Source of the DNA: Actinospica durhamensis
Lineage (GTDB): Bacteria > Actinomycetota > Actinomycetes > Streptomycetales > Catenulisporaceae
Reading direction: 5' to 3'
Assembly (NCBI RefSeq): GCF_018139695.1
Contig: NZ_JAGSOG010000081.1
Location: forward strand, 1-32,544
DNA: 32,544 nucleotides
Of this stretch, positions 8,501 through 16,257 are shown one piece after another. A program made the position numbers and the translations under genes. How positions within the stretch are numbered: the first letter of the stretch is position 1; the number at the start of each line of letters is the position of its first letter. The notes under the pieces were generated by a model. That model was not told the DNA's origin. It saw nothing but the letters and a program-made list of their open reading frames with translations, and searched no databases.

Positions 8501-10728
8501 GTTCGTACACTCCTTATGCGACTGAGGCTTCGAACGTTCCTTCTACCTCTCAAACGTCGCAGAGCACGCAAAGGTTGAATTCTCCGCAATCTTCGGATAA
8601 TCCCCCTGTGCCGCAGGGCTCGCATGCTTCCCCGGTGTCTCCGTCATCGCCTCCTGAGCGGCTTCCGCAGCGTCTTCCGCACGCTGCCCAGCATGCGAGT
8701 GCCACGTACGGGCCTAATCCGCCGCATCTGGCGGCGAATGCACCGCAGGGGAGTGGCCTGTTCGCGCGGCAGGCCAACGGCCTGGGATCGCAGGGCTCTT
8801 ATCTGCCGCCCGGTGTTCCGGGGCTGCCGGACATTCCCCCTCCGCAGCCGGCGCCGCAGCCGCTGTCAGAGCCGCCGCCGGCTTCACCTCCGACTACGGC
8901 CCCGACATCGACCCCGACGTCGGCTCCAGCTCCCGCAGACGCCCTGCCGCCCGGGGAGAAGACGTACGGCCAAGAGCGGGCTCTGGTGCCGCACCAAGCC
9001 CGGCCGCTCGTCTTTCCGCCGGCTCGGCCGAATCTTCCTGCCGTCGTCGCTTCATCGCTGCCGGACACCGATGCGGCGCGGCTGCGGGCGTTGGCGCGGT
9101 TCACCAAGCTGCTGTCCGGCGCGCAGGCTACGACCGACGTCGTCGGCACCGCTGCGGCGGAGGCGCATCGGGTGCTGGGCGCGGACGTCGTTTCGGTGTC
9201 GGTGTGGGAGCGGGAGACCGGGCTTCTGCGCGTGCTGGTCAACTTCGGCAGCCTCGCGCCCGACGAGACTCCGCATCCGCATAACGAGACGTATCCCGTC
9301 TCCGACTTCCCGACCGTGCTGCTGAGCGAGGACGACCTCGGTCCCTGGGTTCAGCTCGCCGAGACCGGCAGCGGCGATCCCAAGCGCGTCGACCTGCTGC
9401 GGCGGCGTGGGCGGTCTTGTGCCCTGATCGCGCCGATCGTGTTCGGGGGGCGGGCCTGGGGCGAGCTGTATGCCGCGCGTGTCACGGGACAGCCCCTCTA
9501 TACCGAAGCCGACCTCGAATACGCCGAGACGCTCTCCGCGCAGATCGCGGCCGGACTCGCGCGTGCCGGGCAGTTGGAGCGAATCGAGCGGCTTGCGCTG
9601 ACGGATCAGCTCACGGGGCTGGCCAACCGTCGCGCCTTCGACACCCGGCTCGATGCCGCCATGGACCGGCACAACTCGGACGGCACCGTCGTCTCCCTCG
9701 TGCTGTGCGACGGCAACGGGCTCAAGCGGATCAACGACCAGCACGGTCACGACCACGGCGACGCGCTGCTCGTCGAGCTCGGCTCGTGCGTCTCGGCCGC
9801 CGCGTCACGGCTTCCGCGCTCCCTGGCCGCGCGGCTGGGCGGCGACGAGTTCTGCCTGCTGATCGAGGGCTACACCGCGGACGACGCGGTGGCCGCGGCC
9901 GAGGAGCTGTGTCTACGTGCACTGACCGTGCGCGGCGGGGAGGGCATGTCCTGCGGCGTCGCCTCCACGGGCGATCCGATCGGGCGGGTGGCGACCCGAG
10001 ACGGGCTCTTCCGCCTCGCCGACGCCGCGCAGTATCGGGCCAAGCGGTCCCGCTCGCTCTCCCCGGTCGTGGCCGGGCGCGGTCAGCCGCCGGACCCGGA
10101 GCTTCCGCAGCAGCAGCGCGGCGTGCCGGTGCCGGTCAGTCGGGGCCGCGCGTCGGCACAGGTCGAGGCGCTGCTCGGGCAGGCGCTCGCGGGGCTCGAC
10201 AAGCTGGCTCCGGGCGCGACCATCAGCGATCGCGTCGAGTTGGTGACCGACCAGGTCGCGCGCGGTCTCGACGCGGCCTCCTGGTACGTCTACCGGCGTG
10301 AGACTCCGCGCGGCGCGCTCTACCAGGAGCGCTCGGCGGTGTACCGGGCGGCGTCCGAGTCGGGGCTGCACACGCCTGCGGACAGCGGCACCGGTTCGGC
10401 GTCGGCGGACGCGGGTGGCGCGGAGGTGCTGCCGACGTCGCCGCCGCAGTTGATCGAGCCGATTCCGCGGATCGCCGAACAGCTGCGCGGCGCGGGCCTG
10501 GTCACCCAGGCCGTGGGTCAGGACTCGAACTGGGTCTCCGGCGACCTCGGCATCTCGCCGGAGTTCCTGGCCGCCGCGGGTTACACGTCCGCGCTCTCGG
10601 CCGGGGCGACCGCGCCGGATACGTCGCAATGGCTGGTGGCGGTGTTGCTCGACGAGATCTCGCTGTGGCCGCAGGCCGCACTGCCGCTGCTGCGTGTGCT
10701 CCTCGCGATTGCGCTGGCATCGCACTGA
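5545..10728 (+). CDS. giant GAF-GGDEF protein with Gln/Gly/Pro repeat tract
   Basis: As called (GTG 5545) the product has 1727 residues. An Arg-rich start is followed by a Gln/Gly/Ser/Val/Pro repeat tract (about 165-550), then a long Pro/Gln/Ser-rich disordered region to about 1165. A GAF-type sensor domain follows (about 1175-1345), then a GGDEF domain (about 1349-1510) and a C-terminal GAF-like domain (about 1540-1727). The GGDEF motif at 1432-1436 is intact. The metal-binding first Asp and the guanine-contacting Asn and Asp of INDQHGHDHGD are present, while the second Asp of the usual DxD is Asn. No RxxD inhibitory site precedes GGDEF. It probably makes cyclic di-GMP. The start is uncertain: GTG 5566 is an alternative, and the first 70 codons read equally well in another frame. 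Confidence 0.8.
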   Translation: MDAQNEDVCRARATRSPSCGVRRARATPGGARDARTQRDRWWPGAESRGRRLKRSGRGHAERRGGASGRRGDQGIPQPDRSGRIPGPDATADRDANQREASTHDRNPDTGPPEAPPSGAQWQGAGPRDAGQGTPAPQWGAGLREGGQYEPGRWTPSQVQPGVAGMSGQVQPGAQQQGPSGVPGQFQSQSGVPGHVQSGMQQQGRLGASGQGQFGVPGQGQPGVPGYVQPGAQQQVQSGVPGQGQLGALGQGQPGVSGYGQSGVQQQGQPGVPGHVQSGVHQQSQQGQFGAAGQGQSGVPGYAQSGVQQSGQFGAPRQGQSGVPGYGQSGVQQPDQPGVPGHVQRQGQSGAAGQGQPGVPGYGQPGVQQQGQPGVTGHAQSGAQQQSQLGGPRQGQSGVPGYGQSGVQQQGQPGVTGHAQSGVHQQSQTDASGQGQSGLLGYGQSGAQQQGQSGVAGDARSGVHPQSRLGASGQGQSGVPGYGQSGAQQQDQSGVPGYGQSGAQQDQSGVSGYGQSGVQQQGQFGAPGQGQFGVPGHVQAAGAQGQAQPGAWGQGESGVREAGSRDAGQYDSPQDSGSGSYRPARHDTGMVWGGPWQFDRPVPAGGQEAPGVPVLPGSPATPPPLPPPTSHTHHAYQPQSPQQPQYPQLPLQPLLRPEPWPGPAQQEPSQPPAPDSPRLADISYGLPQPSASDDRRHPEPHREFSEPQALDDRELAQSLQEFSWPAALDDQRFSQVPPEPALPPSEGEQRSTQISGESALPPGVGEQRFVQGSGGPALPPSESEQRFTQISTEPAAPPLGVSGPRFVQGSSGPALPPGDSEQRFTQISAGPALPSRAGEQRSGEQRFGQAPADPALAPGMGEQGSAQTPHGSPQVAVSDGQGAAQGSHEPAQSLLPQGPLPEQPQHGVLQPLPQGPRRHLPLYNQQPGRIPYPPPRQPAQRDQQPTQDLRGQARSSTPFNPFEARTAPTPPAAVEPNDSSRFDGSHGSYTPYATEASNVPSTSQTSQSTQRLNSPQSSDNPPVPQGSHASPVSPSSPPERLPQRLPHAAQHASATYGPNPPHLAANAPQGSGLFARQANGLGSQGSYLPPGVPGLPDIPPPQPAPQPLSEPPPASPPTTAPTSTPTSAPAPADALPPGEKTYGQERALVPHQARPLVFPPARPNLPAVVASSLPDTDAARLRALARFTKLLSGAQATTDVVGTAAAEAHRVLGADVVSVSVWERETGLLRVLVNFGSLAPDETPHPHNETYPVSDFPTVLLSEDDLGPWVQLAETGSGDPKRVDLLRRRGRSCALIAPIVFGGRAWGELYAARVTGQPLYTEADLEYAETLSAQIAAGLARAGQLERIERLALTDQLTGLANRRAFDTRLDAAMDRHNSDGTVVSLVLCDGNGLKRINDQHGHDHGDALLVELGSCVSAAASRLPRSLAARLGGDEFCLLIEGYTADDAVAAAEELCLRALTVRGGEGMSCGVASTGDPIGRVATRDGLFRLADAAQYRAKRSRSLSPVVAGRGQPPDPELPQQQRGVPVPVSRGRASAQVEALLGQALAGLDKLAPGATISDRVELVTDQVARGLDAASWYVYRRETPRGALYQERSAVYRAASESGLHTPADSGTGSASADAGGAEVLPTSPPQLIEPIPRIAEQLRGAGLVTQAVGQDSNWVSGDLGISPEFLAAAGYTSALSAGATAPDTSQWLVAVLLDEISLWPQAALPLLRVLLAIALASH
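6040..7190 (+). repeat. in-gene tandem repeats encoding Gly-Gln-Ser-Gly-Val-Pro-Gly units
   Basis: Related units of roughly 45-66 bp encode variants of GQSGVPGYGQSGVQQQ. The tract is present only in the low-complexity part of the GGDEF gene. Because of the repeats, all other frames stay open here, giving long spurious ORFs on both strands. Confidence 0.85.
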
Positions 10729-10812
10729 GGCCGTAAGACGAAGCCGAGGCAAACCACTCCGCCGCGCCGTCGTCCGCGCAGCTGTCAGTCCATTCGTCTA
10801 CAGTTCTTGAGC

Positions 10813-11166
10813 ATGGAGAATCAGCAACCTGCCGTCAGTCGCGCGATCGTGCTGGACGTTCCGCTCGATCCCGCGCTCGCCACCGGTCGCATGCAGGTGC
10901 GCCGCATCACGATGGGGCCCGGCGTCGCGGCCGGACCGCACGTACACAACGGGCCCGTGTTCGGGAACATCGTCGAGGGCTCGGTCGTCTATCAGATCAA
11001 GGGTGAACCCGAGTCGCTGCTCCGCGTCGGCGACGTCTTCTACGAGCCCGCCGACACCGTCATCGCGCGGTTCGACGCAACGGATGAGGGAGTTGTGTTC
11101 TTCGGCTACTTCCCGCTCCTGGCCGACCAGGAGCCAACGCTCACCGCGGTCGAGCCGCGCGATTAG
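10813..11166 (+). CDS. small single-domain cupin protein
   Basis: The 117-residue product is a single cupin barrel: GPHVHNGPVFGNIVEGSVVYQ resembles cupin motif 1 and GDVFYEPADTVIARF motif 2. The motif 1 metal-binding Glu is not at its usual place after HxH, so metal binding and activity cannot be predicted; many such proteins bind small ligands. The ATG at 10813 is preferred over the TTG six bases upstream. No clear ribosome-binding site is seen, and a TACAGT hexamer at 10799-10804 could serve a near-leaderless transcript. Its 3' end overlaps the convergent adenylyltransferase gene by 26 bp. Confidence 0.8.
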   Translation: MENQQPAVSRAIVLDVPLDPALATGRMQVRRITMGPGVAAGPHVHNGPVFGNIVEGSVVYQIKGEPESLLRVGDVFYEPADTVIARFDATDEGVVFFGYFPLLADQEPTLTAVEPRD

Positions 11167-11956
11167 CCGCGTCGTCGCAGATCTCGTCGACGGGGTCGGT
11201 GAGCGCGAGTCCGTCGCGAGCAACGAAGCTCGCGGACTCGTCGCCGAGGCGGCTGGCCTTGGCCCGCGCCAGGATCGGCGCGTAGGCCGGGAAGAGTTCC
11301 GCCGCGTAGTCCGCCGCCGCGGTCTTCGAGATGATCTCCCCGGTGGCGATCGTGTGATGCAGTCGACCGGGTCCGGTCGCGGTCCAGATCGCCCACGTGG
11401 CTGAGAGCTCGGAGTCCGGATCACGCTCCTGGAGTACCTCGCGAGCGCGCTGCCCGAAGCCGGCCCGCCAGTACACCTCCAGATTCTCGAGGTTCCACGC
11501 GCGCAACGCATCGGCGTCCGGCGCCGCGTTCCACGACGCCGCCTCGGGGCCGCGCAGCGTGATGCCCCGCTGATCCAGGGTCGCCCACACGATCAGTTCC
11601 TGTCCGTGCCCACCCCGGTGGAACTGGCCCTCGACCACGTGCGCGTGCCCAGGGGAGCCCTCCTCGTGCTGCCGCCCCAGCGACTCGCACGGAAGGTACT
11701 CGGCGTCGAGGTGCGGTTGTGTGCCCTTCTCCAGTCTGCGGTGCATCCCGTCCAGCGCCTCGAGTTCGTCGTCGGACAGGTGGCGCTGCGTCAGCGTCAG
11801 GATGTCGAGGTCGCTCATTCCCGGACGGTAGTCGCCGAGGGCGGTGGAACCGACCAGGTAGACGCCCGCGACGGCGGCGGCCGGAAGTACGCGGTCGAGT
11901 TCGGCCAGGTAGGTGTCGAGTTCTGCGGGGAGGACGAGGCCACGCATTGTATCCAT
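11141..11956 (-). CDS. aminoglycoside adenylyltransferase-like nucleotidyltransferase
   Basis: The product (271 residues from ATG 11956; an upstream TTG at 11968 adds four) has a nucleotidyltransferase fold. LVGSTALGDYRPGMSDLDIL is the GS...DxD metal and nucleotide-binding motif. A C-terminal helical domain like that of AadA/DUF4111 proteins follows. Known relatives adenylylate streptomycin or spectinomycin, but many chromosomal actinobacterial members have no known substrate, so a resistance function is only possible. It is divergent from the DUF4429-like gene and convergent with the cupin gene. Confidence 0.8.
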   Translation of the reverse strand: MDTMRGLVLPAELDTYLAELDRVLPAAAVAGVYLVGSTALGDYRPGMSDLDILTLTQRHLSDDELEALDGMHRRLEKGTQPHLDAEYLPCESLGRQHEEGSPGHAHVVEGQFHRGGHGQELIVWATLDQRGITLRGPEAASWNAAPDADALRAWNLENLEVYWRAGFGQRAREVLQERDPDSELSATWAIWTATGPGRLHHTIATGEIISKTAAADYAAELFPAYAPILARAKASRLGDESASFVARDGLALTDPVDEICDDAANRAARPR

Positions 11957-12081
11957 GGCTCGATCCAACCACGGTCGATGATCCGGGTTCTGATTTCACT
12001 TTCTCAATCCGCGCGCCGGGAGCATCATGGCGATGGAGCGACATCATCGCGCGCACCCTCGGGTGCGGAGTTGGGGGGATC

Positions 12082-12579
12082 ATGGGGTTCAAACTGACGG
12101 GCCATGACGGCAGCGTCGCAATCGACGGCCAGACCATCACGGTCACGCACGATCTCGGCGAGCAGAGCGCCAGCCCGATCGTGCTGGACGCGAAATCGAT
12201 CAGCGGTGTGACGGTGCACCTGGAGCCGACCCAGGGGCAGTTCACCATCCACTACCTTCCCGACTCCTCGCCGGAGGACGACGCCCCGCCGGCCGAACTG
12301 CTCACGATCCGCTTCGGCGCCGGGGCCAAGGAGTGGTGGGACGCCATGACCTCCTCGGTCATGGTCGCGGTCCGCAAGGCCCGTGCCGCGCAGACCACTG
12401 CGACGGCCGCCAAGGCCGCCAAAGCCGCCGAGAACGCCAAGGCCGCGAAGGCCGCCGAGACGGCCAAAGCTGCCAAGCCCGCCGAAGCCAAGGAGCCGTC
12501 GGCGGCGGACTCACATGTCGTCGGAGCCCAGGCCGTCGCCGGTTGGCTGAGCCGGACGCTCGGAAAGCTCTCCGAGTAG
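12082..12579 (+). CDS. DUF4429-like protein with Lys/Ala-rich tail
   Basis: The 165-residue product starts at the ATG at 12082 after TTGGGGGG. Residues 1-100 look like a DUF4429/PH-like beta domain: a short beta-rich opening with DGSVAIDGQTITVTH, then AKSISGVTVHLEP and TIRFGAGAKEWWDAM. Residues 101-140 are a histone-H1-like run of AAK repeats, followed by an amphipathic C-terminal segment. The Lys/Ala part may be a flexible helix or bind nucleic acid; this is inference. The longer frame starting at 11719 overlaps the opposite gene and is not used. Confidence 0.65.
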   Translation: MGFKLTGHDGSVAIDGQTITVTHDLGEQSASPIVLDAKSISGVTVHLEPTQGQFTIHYLPDSSPEDDAPPAELLTIRFGAGAKEWWDAMTSSVMVAVRKARAAQTTATAAKAAKAAENAKAAKAAETAKAAKPAEAKEPSAADSHVVGAQAVAGWLSRTLGKLSE

Positions 12580-12702
12580 CGGCCCGAGCGACTGTCGGAC
12601 TCTCGATCGCCGCCAGAAGAGCGGAAGGGCGAGCCCCGGCAACCGTACGCGGCCGCCGAGGCTCACCCTGATGCCACCACCAATCCGGATACGGGCGACC
12701 CT

Positions 12703-12734
12703 GAGATCACGAGATCACGAGATCACGAGATCAG
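12703..12734. repeat. four tandem copies of GAGATCAC
   Basis: GAGATCAC is repeated three times exactly, then once as GAGATCAG, ending within the stop codon of the leftward gene at 12731. It is a simple-sequence repeat containing Dam-like GATC sites. Confidence 0.85.
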
Positions 12735-13954
12735 TTAAGGACGCTGGTCGACCAGTTCGCCAGGTTCGAGCCGAGCCACGTGATCGTGTGGTAGTAGGCG
12801 ACGAGGCCTCCAGCGGCGTTGATCGTGTTCAACTCGGGGCCATCGGCGCTGAGCTCGAGGTCCTGGCCGTTCACGTCGAGGACGATCAGTTGTGCGGCGC
12901 CCCGGGTCGTGAGCAGTTGCGCTTGGTGGCCGTCCACGGTGATGGAGGTCCGCGTCGTACCCGTCGGGGTCACGGACTGTAGAGCCTGCTGATCCCCGAC
13001 GGTGGCGGACGTTTGAGTGGGCCCAGGGAGGCTCTGATCGGACCCGTAGAGGCCGCTCTGCTTCGGGATGAGCGTGCCGGCCGGGGCCGTCAGGATCGTC
13101 AGTGTTCCGCTGCCTGGGCTCTTCGCCCCAGGTGCGCCGAACGTCAGCCACCCGTTACCGGTCGGGGCGGACGTGGAGTGGCTTGATTCCGCGTCGGTCA
13201 CCGGAAGATCGAGCGGCGAGGAGAGCTGGAACGGCAGCGGCTTGGCTACCGGGCTGCCGAAGGTGATCGAATCGGTGATCTTGTACACGGTGGAGATGAC
13301 GTCCGTGCCGGTGTCGTCGACGGAGTCCAATTCCAAGGTGGCCCAGGCATTCGGCTTGTACTCCCAGACGAGGTCGACCGAGCCGTCGGCGGCCGCCTCG
13401 GAGCTCCCCGGCACGAACGTCCAGTACGCGGTATGGCCGTTGACCGACGGGGCCGAGGTGTGCGGTGCGAGGATTCCGCCCTTGAAGTGCGTTGCCGGCA
13501 CGTGAGCCCCGGCCGGCAGGACGGTGAGCTCGACACTCGTGGAGAGGTCCGCGGTCGTCGCGTACAGGGTGGTTCCGGGCTGTTGCGGGTCGGCCTGGGC
13601 GCTCACGGTGGTCAATGCGGCCGGGAGCCAGCCGAACTCGGCCGTCACGCTCAGCGGGTCGGTGCCGCCGGTGAGCTTCGTGCCGACGGTAGCGGGGGTG
13701 GAGCTGGCGGCCGGGAGAACCCCGCCCGTGTTTCCCTTGGCGGTGGGAGCCGCGCCGGTGCCCAGGAGCGCGGGTACGCCGATCGCTGCCGCGGCCGTGA
13801 CCGCCAGGGCGCCGCCCCCGATCCCGGCCGCGAGGCGATGGTTGGCCTTCCGGCGGCCGGCGGCGATGCCCTCGCCCACGACGACGGAGCACGGCGGGGC
13901 CGCCTCGTCGGCGAGTTCGGTCAGATGGTCGTGCAGGACGGAATCGAAAGACAT
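12731..13954 (-). CDS. membrane-anchored protein encoded with a SigE-family sigma factor
   Basis: The 407-residue protein has a short cytoplasmic N-terminus of about 40 residues and one transmembrane helix (about 42-64, AAGIGGGALAVTAAAAIG). A large Ser/Thr/Gly-rich extracellular domain of unrecognised fold follows. Its ATG at 13954 has an AAGGA site and lies 17 bp after the sigma gene, so the two are co-transcribed. By position it may act as anti-sigma factor or sensor for the sigma factor. The cytoplasmic part lacks the HxxxCxxC zinc motif of ZAS anti-sigma factors, so this role is inferred from context only. Confidence 0.75.
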   Translation of the reverse strand: MSFDSVLHDHLTELADEAAPPCSVVVGEGIAAGRRKANHRLAAGIGGGALAVTAAAAIGVPALLGTGAAPTAKGNTGGVLPAASSTPATVGTKLTGGTDPLSVTAEFGWLPAALTTVSAQADPQQPGTTLYATTADLSTSVELTVLPAGAHVPATHFKGGILAPHTSAPSVNGHTAYWTFVPGSSEAAADGSVDLVWEYKPNAWATLELDSVDDTGTDVISTVYKITDSITFGSPVAKPLPFQLSSPLDLPVTDAESSHSTSAPTGNGWLTFGAPGAKSPGSGTLTILTAPAGTLIPKQSGLYGSDQSLPGPTQTSATVGDQQALQSVTPTGTTRTSITVDGHQAQLLTTRGAAQLIVLDVNGQDLELSADGPELNTINAAGGLVAYYHTITWLGSNLANWSTSVLN

Positions 13955-13971
13955 GATGCGGAATCCTTAGA

Positions 13972-14598
13972 TCAGCGGCGGATGATTTCCGTACGAACAT
14001 GGGCGGAGATCTCGGAGAGGCTCGATCCGTCTTCGGGCGGGGTGCGGCCGGCGGGTTCGGTGATGGCGCCCAGGGTGGAGGTCCGGTTGGCGACGTACTC
14101 CTCGCCGAGCATGCGGCGCAGGCCGGCTAGTCCGCGAGACGTCTGGCTCTTGATGTTCCCCGGGGAGCAGGCCAACGCTTCGGCGCTCTCCTCGATCGAG
14201 AGTTCGCAGTAGTAACGCAGCACGATGGCCGCCCGCTGGCGGGCCGGCAGCAACGCCAGCGCGCGGCGAAGGTCGATCGCCGCGTCGGAGTCGGTCCGCG
14301 AACGGTCCGCGACCACGGAAACCTGCTCATGTTCCCGGTAGAGCACGACTCGCTTCCACCACGGCGAACGCTGCTCGGCGAGGAAGGTGTTGACCACGAT
14401 CGCGCGGACGTAGCCGTCCAGGCTCTGCAGTCGGCAGGCCCGGTCCCAGTTCACGTAGAGCTTCGCGATGGAGCTCTGCACGAGGTCGTCCGCGCGATGC
14501 CAGTCCTGGCACAGCAGGAACGCTATCCGGCGCAGCCACGGGACCTTCGCCGTGACGTATTCCGTGTAGGTCTCATCCTCGCGTGTGCTCCGGCTCAT
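13972..14598 (-). CDS. SigE-family ECF RNA polymerase sigma factor
   Basis: The 208-residue protein has sigma region 2 (ETYTEYVTAKVPWLRRIAFL through WHRADDLVQSSIAKLYVNWDR, about 10-60). A linker follows, then region 4 with LPARQRAAIVLRYYCELSIE and the helix-turn-helix ESAEALACSPGNIKSQ (about 100-160). This matches the actinobacterial SigE family of extracytoplasmic-function sigma factors, which direct stress-responsive transcription. The ATG at 14598 has a GAGG site 8 bases upstream; the GTG six bases earlier would leave only 2 bases and is rejected. A C-terminal tail of about 45 residues extends beyond region 4. Confidence 0.88.
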   Translation of the reverse strand: MSRSTREDETYTEYVTAKVPWLRRIAFLLCQDWHRADDLVQSSIAKLYVNWDRACRLQSLDGYVRAIVVNTFLAEQRSPWWKRVVLYREHEQVSVVADRSRTDSDAAIDLRRALALLPARQRAAIVLRYYCELSIEESAEALACSPGNIKSQTSRGLAGLRRMLGEEYVANRTSTLGAITEPAGRTPPEDGSSLSEISAHVRTEIIRR

Positions 14599-14682
14599 CG
14601 GCACCGCCTCGGTGGGAACGGCGGCAGGCGCGGGTCACTCGGTTGGAGATTCATGCATACCGAATGCTGCGGGGAGGCGAAA

Positions 14683-14689
14683 GGTTGCA
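14683..14689 (-). promoter_or_regulatory. possible -35 of an ECF-type promoter for the sigma gene
   Basis: On the minus strand TGCAACC lies 85-91 bp upstream of the sigma ATG. GCAACC-type -35 elements are common for SigE-family promoters. The matching -10 (CGTCT-like) is not clear, so this is weak. Confidence 0.25.
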
Positions 14690-14723
14690 TCAGAGCCGGA
14701 AACCCGTCGGTCGCGGCGCATGG

Positions 14724-14754
14724 AAAGAGGGCCAGGGCTTGAGCCCCGGCCCTC
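14724..14754 (-). terminator. leftward terminator after the lipase remnant
   Basis: GAGGGCC and GGCCCTC (14727-14733 and 14748-14754) with an inner GGGC/GCCC stem and TTGA loop form a hairpin. On the minus strand it is followed by TTTCC. It belongs to the same family as the terminators at 18824-18870 and 22279-22321. Confidence 0.7.
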
Positions 14755-14775
14755 GATCGTCCGCGAACGCCGGGC

Positions 14776-14871
14776 TCAGTGCCGGTGTCGGGGCTGGATC
14801 AGCGTCTCGAACGTGTCGGCGATAACCGCGTAGCCGGTGTTGATCGCGTGGATGTTCGGTCCGGCCGGGGT
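14776..14871 (-). pseudogene. 3'-end remnant of an SGNH/GDSL lipase gene
   Basis: On the minus strand this encodes about 30 residues (GPNIHAINTGYAVIADTFE then LIQPRHRH and a stop). They match the last 30 residues of the full lipase at 22347-23288 (GPNIHATNTGYAVIADTFE). Bases 14806-14870 and 22377-22441 are identical at 61 of 65 positions. An in-frame TAG lies just upstream and no similarity continues beyond 14870, so only the tail of the gene, including the catalytic-His block and its terminator, remains. Confidence 0.85.
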
Positions 14872-14937
14872 CTACTGCGGTCGTCCATGCCGGACCTGGT
14901 GCCTGTTTCGCTGCGGCTGCGGCCGTGAAGCGCTCGC

Positions 14938-16191
14938 TCACGACGAGCGCCGAGTCGGTGCGGGAGGTTCAGGCTCCTGCGCAACGTCGACCAGGGCAAA
15001 GGCGCGCAGATCGGGCCATCTGGTCGGCACATTCCAGCGACGCAATGCTTCCATTCCGCCGTATGACCAGGTGGAGCCCTCGTGATCGGCGACGAACGTG
15101 ACTATGCGTTGCTGTACCTCGCTCAAATCGCCGAAGGACTGTGGCGGCTCGGCCGGCTCGCCTGGGAAGACCAGCGAGAACAGCCTGTCCGAAGCGTAGT
15201 ACCTATCGTAAAACCCTTCGACGCCCTTGCACTGGGCAAGGCCGCTGAGCACTGCGTCGACTGTTCGCAGCGTCGTGGCCACGGGGGTTTCGGCGAGAGC
15301 CATTGTCGCGAGGCTGATGTAGGAACCGCTCAGAAACGACATTGTTTCCGCCTTCTCGGGCGGCCGGGCTACCACCTCCGTCAGTACGTCGATAACGACC
15401 CGATCGGCGATGCCGAACCGCGTCAGCGCGAAGGCGGATGCCCAACGCAACTCACTCACCGGGTTGTCGAGGTATCGCCGGATGAAGGGGATTGTGGCCG
15501 GCTCGCCAAGGAGGCCGAGGGCGACGAGTCCCGTAGCTGCGGCGCCGGGGGAGGCTTCATCGGCAACGAACGCCTTCAAGAGCGGGATCGACGTCGCCGC
15601 AAAGTCGGGGAACCAGGCCAGCAGGTTCGCCGTCGCGGCGCGGAGCTCTGGCTTGCCCGAGCCGAGGAGGACCACGAGCGCGGGAAGCGCCACTTGGACG
15701 GCACTGTACGAACGCACGACCGCTTCAGCGTCGACGAGCAGCTGTTCACAACTCGCCTCACGCTGTTGGCGCTGCTCATCATCTGCTGCTTCGGCGATCC
15801 AGCGCGCGCCGTCGTCGGCTTCGCCGCGTAGGCCCTCCGATCGGGCCCGGTCTTCCCCAGGGTCGTATCCGTTCGGCAGGTAGTTGTTGTCGAGCCCGAT
15901 CGCGATGGCGATCAGTAGTTCGACGAGTCGATGCCGATTCGCCAAGCTCGGGTCGAGTGCCATCCGCGCGAGGAACGGAACCGTGTACGGCGCGGCTTGC
16001 GAGCGCGTGCCCTGATGAACGATGTGGTTCGCGAGCTGCGCGTCCGGCGGGTAACGGCCGTCCGAAACCCCTGCCTGCATCGCTCGCAGATGCCCGGGAA
16101 CATCGTCGGCCATGCCGTAAGAGTGATGCAGTTCGGCCCAGGGCACATCGTCCAGGCCGGCGAGGGGATTGTCATCCTCGTCATCCGTCAT
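14938..16191 (-). CDS. HEAT-repeat protein
   Basis: The product (417 residues from ATG 16191) begins with DVPWAELHHSYGMADDVPGHL and NHIVHQGTRSQAAPYTVPFLARM, the signature of a common Streptomyces HEAT-repeat family of unknown function. Helical repeats follow (for example ALPALVVLLGSGKPELRAAT, IPFIRRYLDNPVSELRWASA), consistent with a curved protein-binding scaffold. The GTG at 16233 would add 14 residues without family support. It lies 66 bp after the STAND ATPase gene on the same strand with no terminator between, so it is probably the third gene of module 1. Module 2 has no equivalent. Confidence 0.8.
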   Translation of the reverse strand: MTDDEDDNPLAGLDDVPWAELHHSYGMADDVPGHLRAMQAGVSDGRYPPDAQLANHIVHQGTRSQAAPYTVPFLARMALDPSLANRHRLVELLIAIAIGLDNNYLPNGYDPGEDRARSEGLRGEADDGARWIAEAADDEQRQQREASCEQLLVDAEAVVRSYSAVQVALPALVVLLGSGKPELRAATANLLAWFPDFAATSIPLLKAFVADEASPGAAATGLVALGLLGEPATIPFIRRYLDNPVSELRWASAFALTRFGIADRVVIDVLTEVVARPPEKAETMSFLSGSYISLATMALAETPVATTLRTVDAVLSGLAQCKGVEGFYDRYYASDRLFSLVFPGEPAEPPQSFGDLSEVQQRIVTFVADHEGSTWSYGGMEALRRWNVPTRWPDLRAFALVDVAQEPEPPAPTRRSS

Positions 16192-16257
16192 AGCAGCAGA
16201 TCTTGGCAGGCCGGCCGCAACGGTCGCTGGCACGGTAGTTGGGAATTGACGAAGCTG

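Larger units (their letters stand above)
14605..14937. other. gap between the sigma factor and the HEAT-repeat gene
   Basis: This 333-bp gap holds the sigma promoter region (to about 14700), a leftward terminator (14724-14754) and a lipase remnant (14776-14871). The 66 bp before the HEAT-gene stop show nothing recognisable. Confidence 0.6.

Noticed and set aside
5515-8625. 1036-residue leftward ORF (and long ORFs in two other frames) through the GGDEF repeat region
   Set aside because: These are shadows kept open by the repeats and high GC. Their products are Arg/Pro/Leu-rich with no domain, while the rightward frame continues into clear GAF and GGDEF domains.
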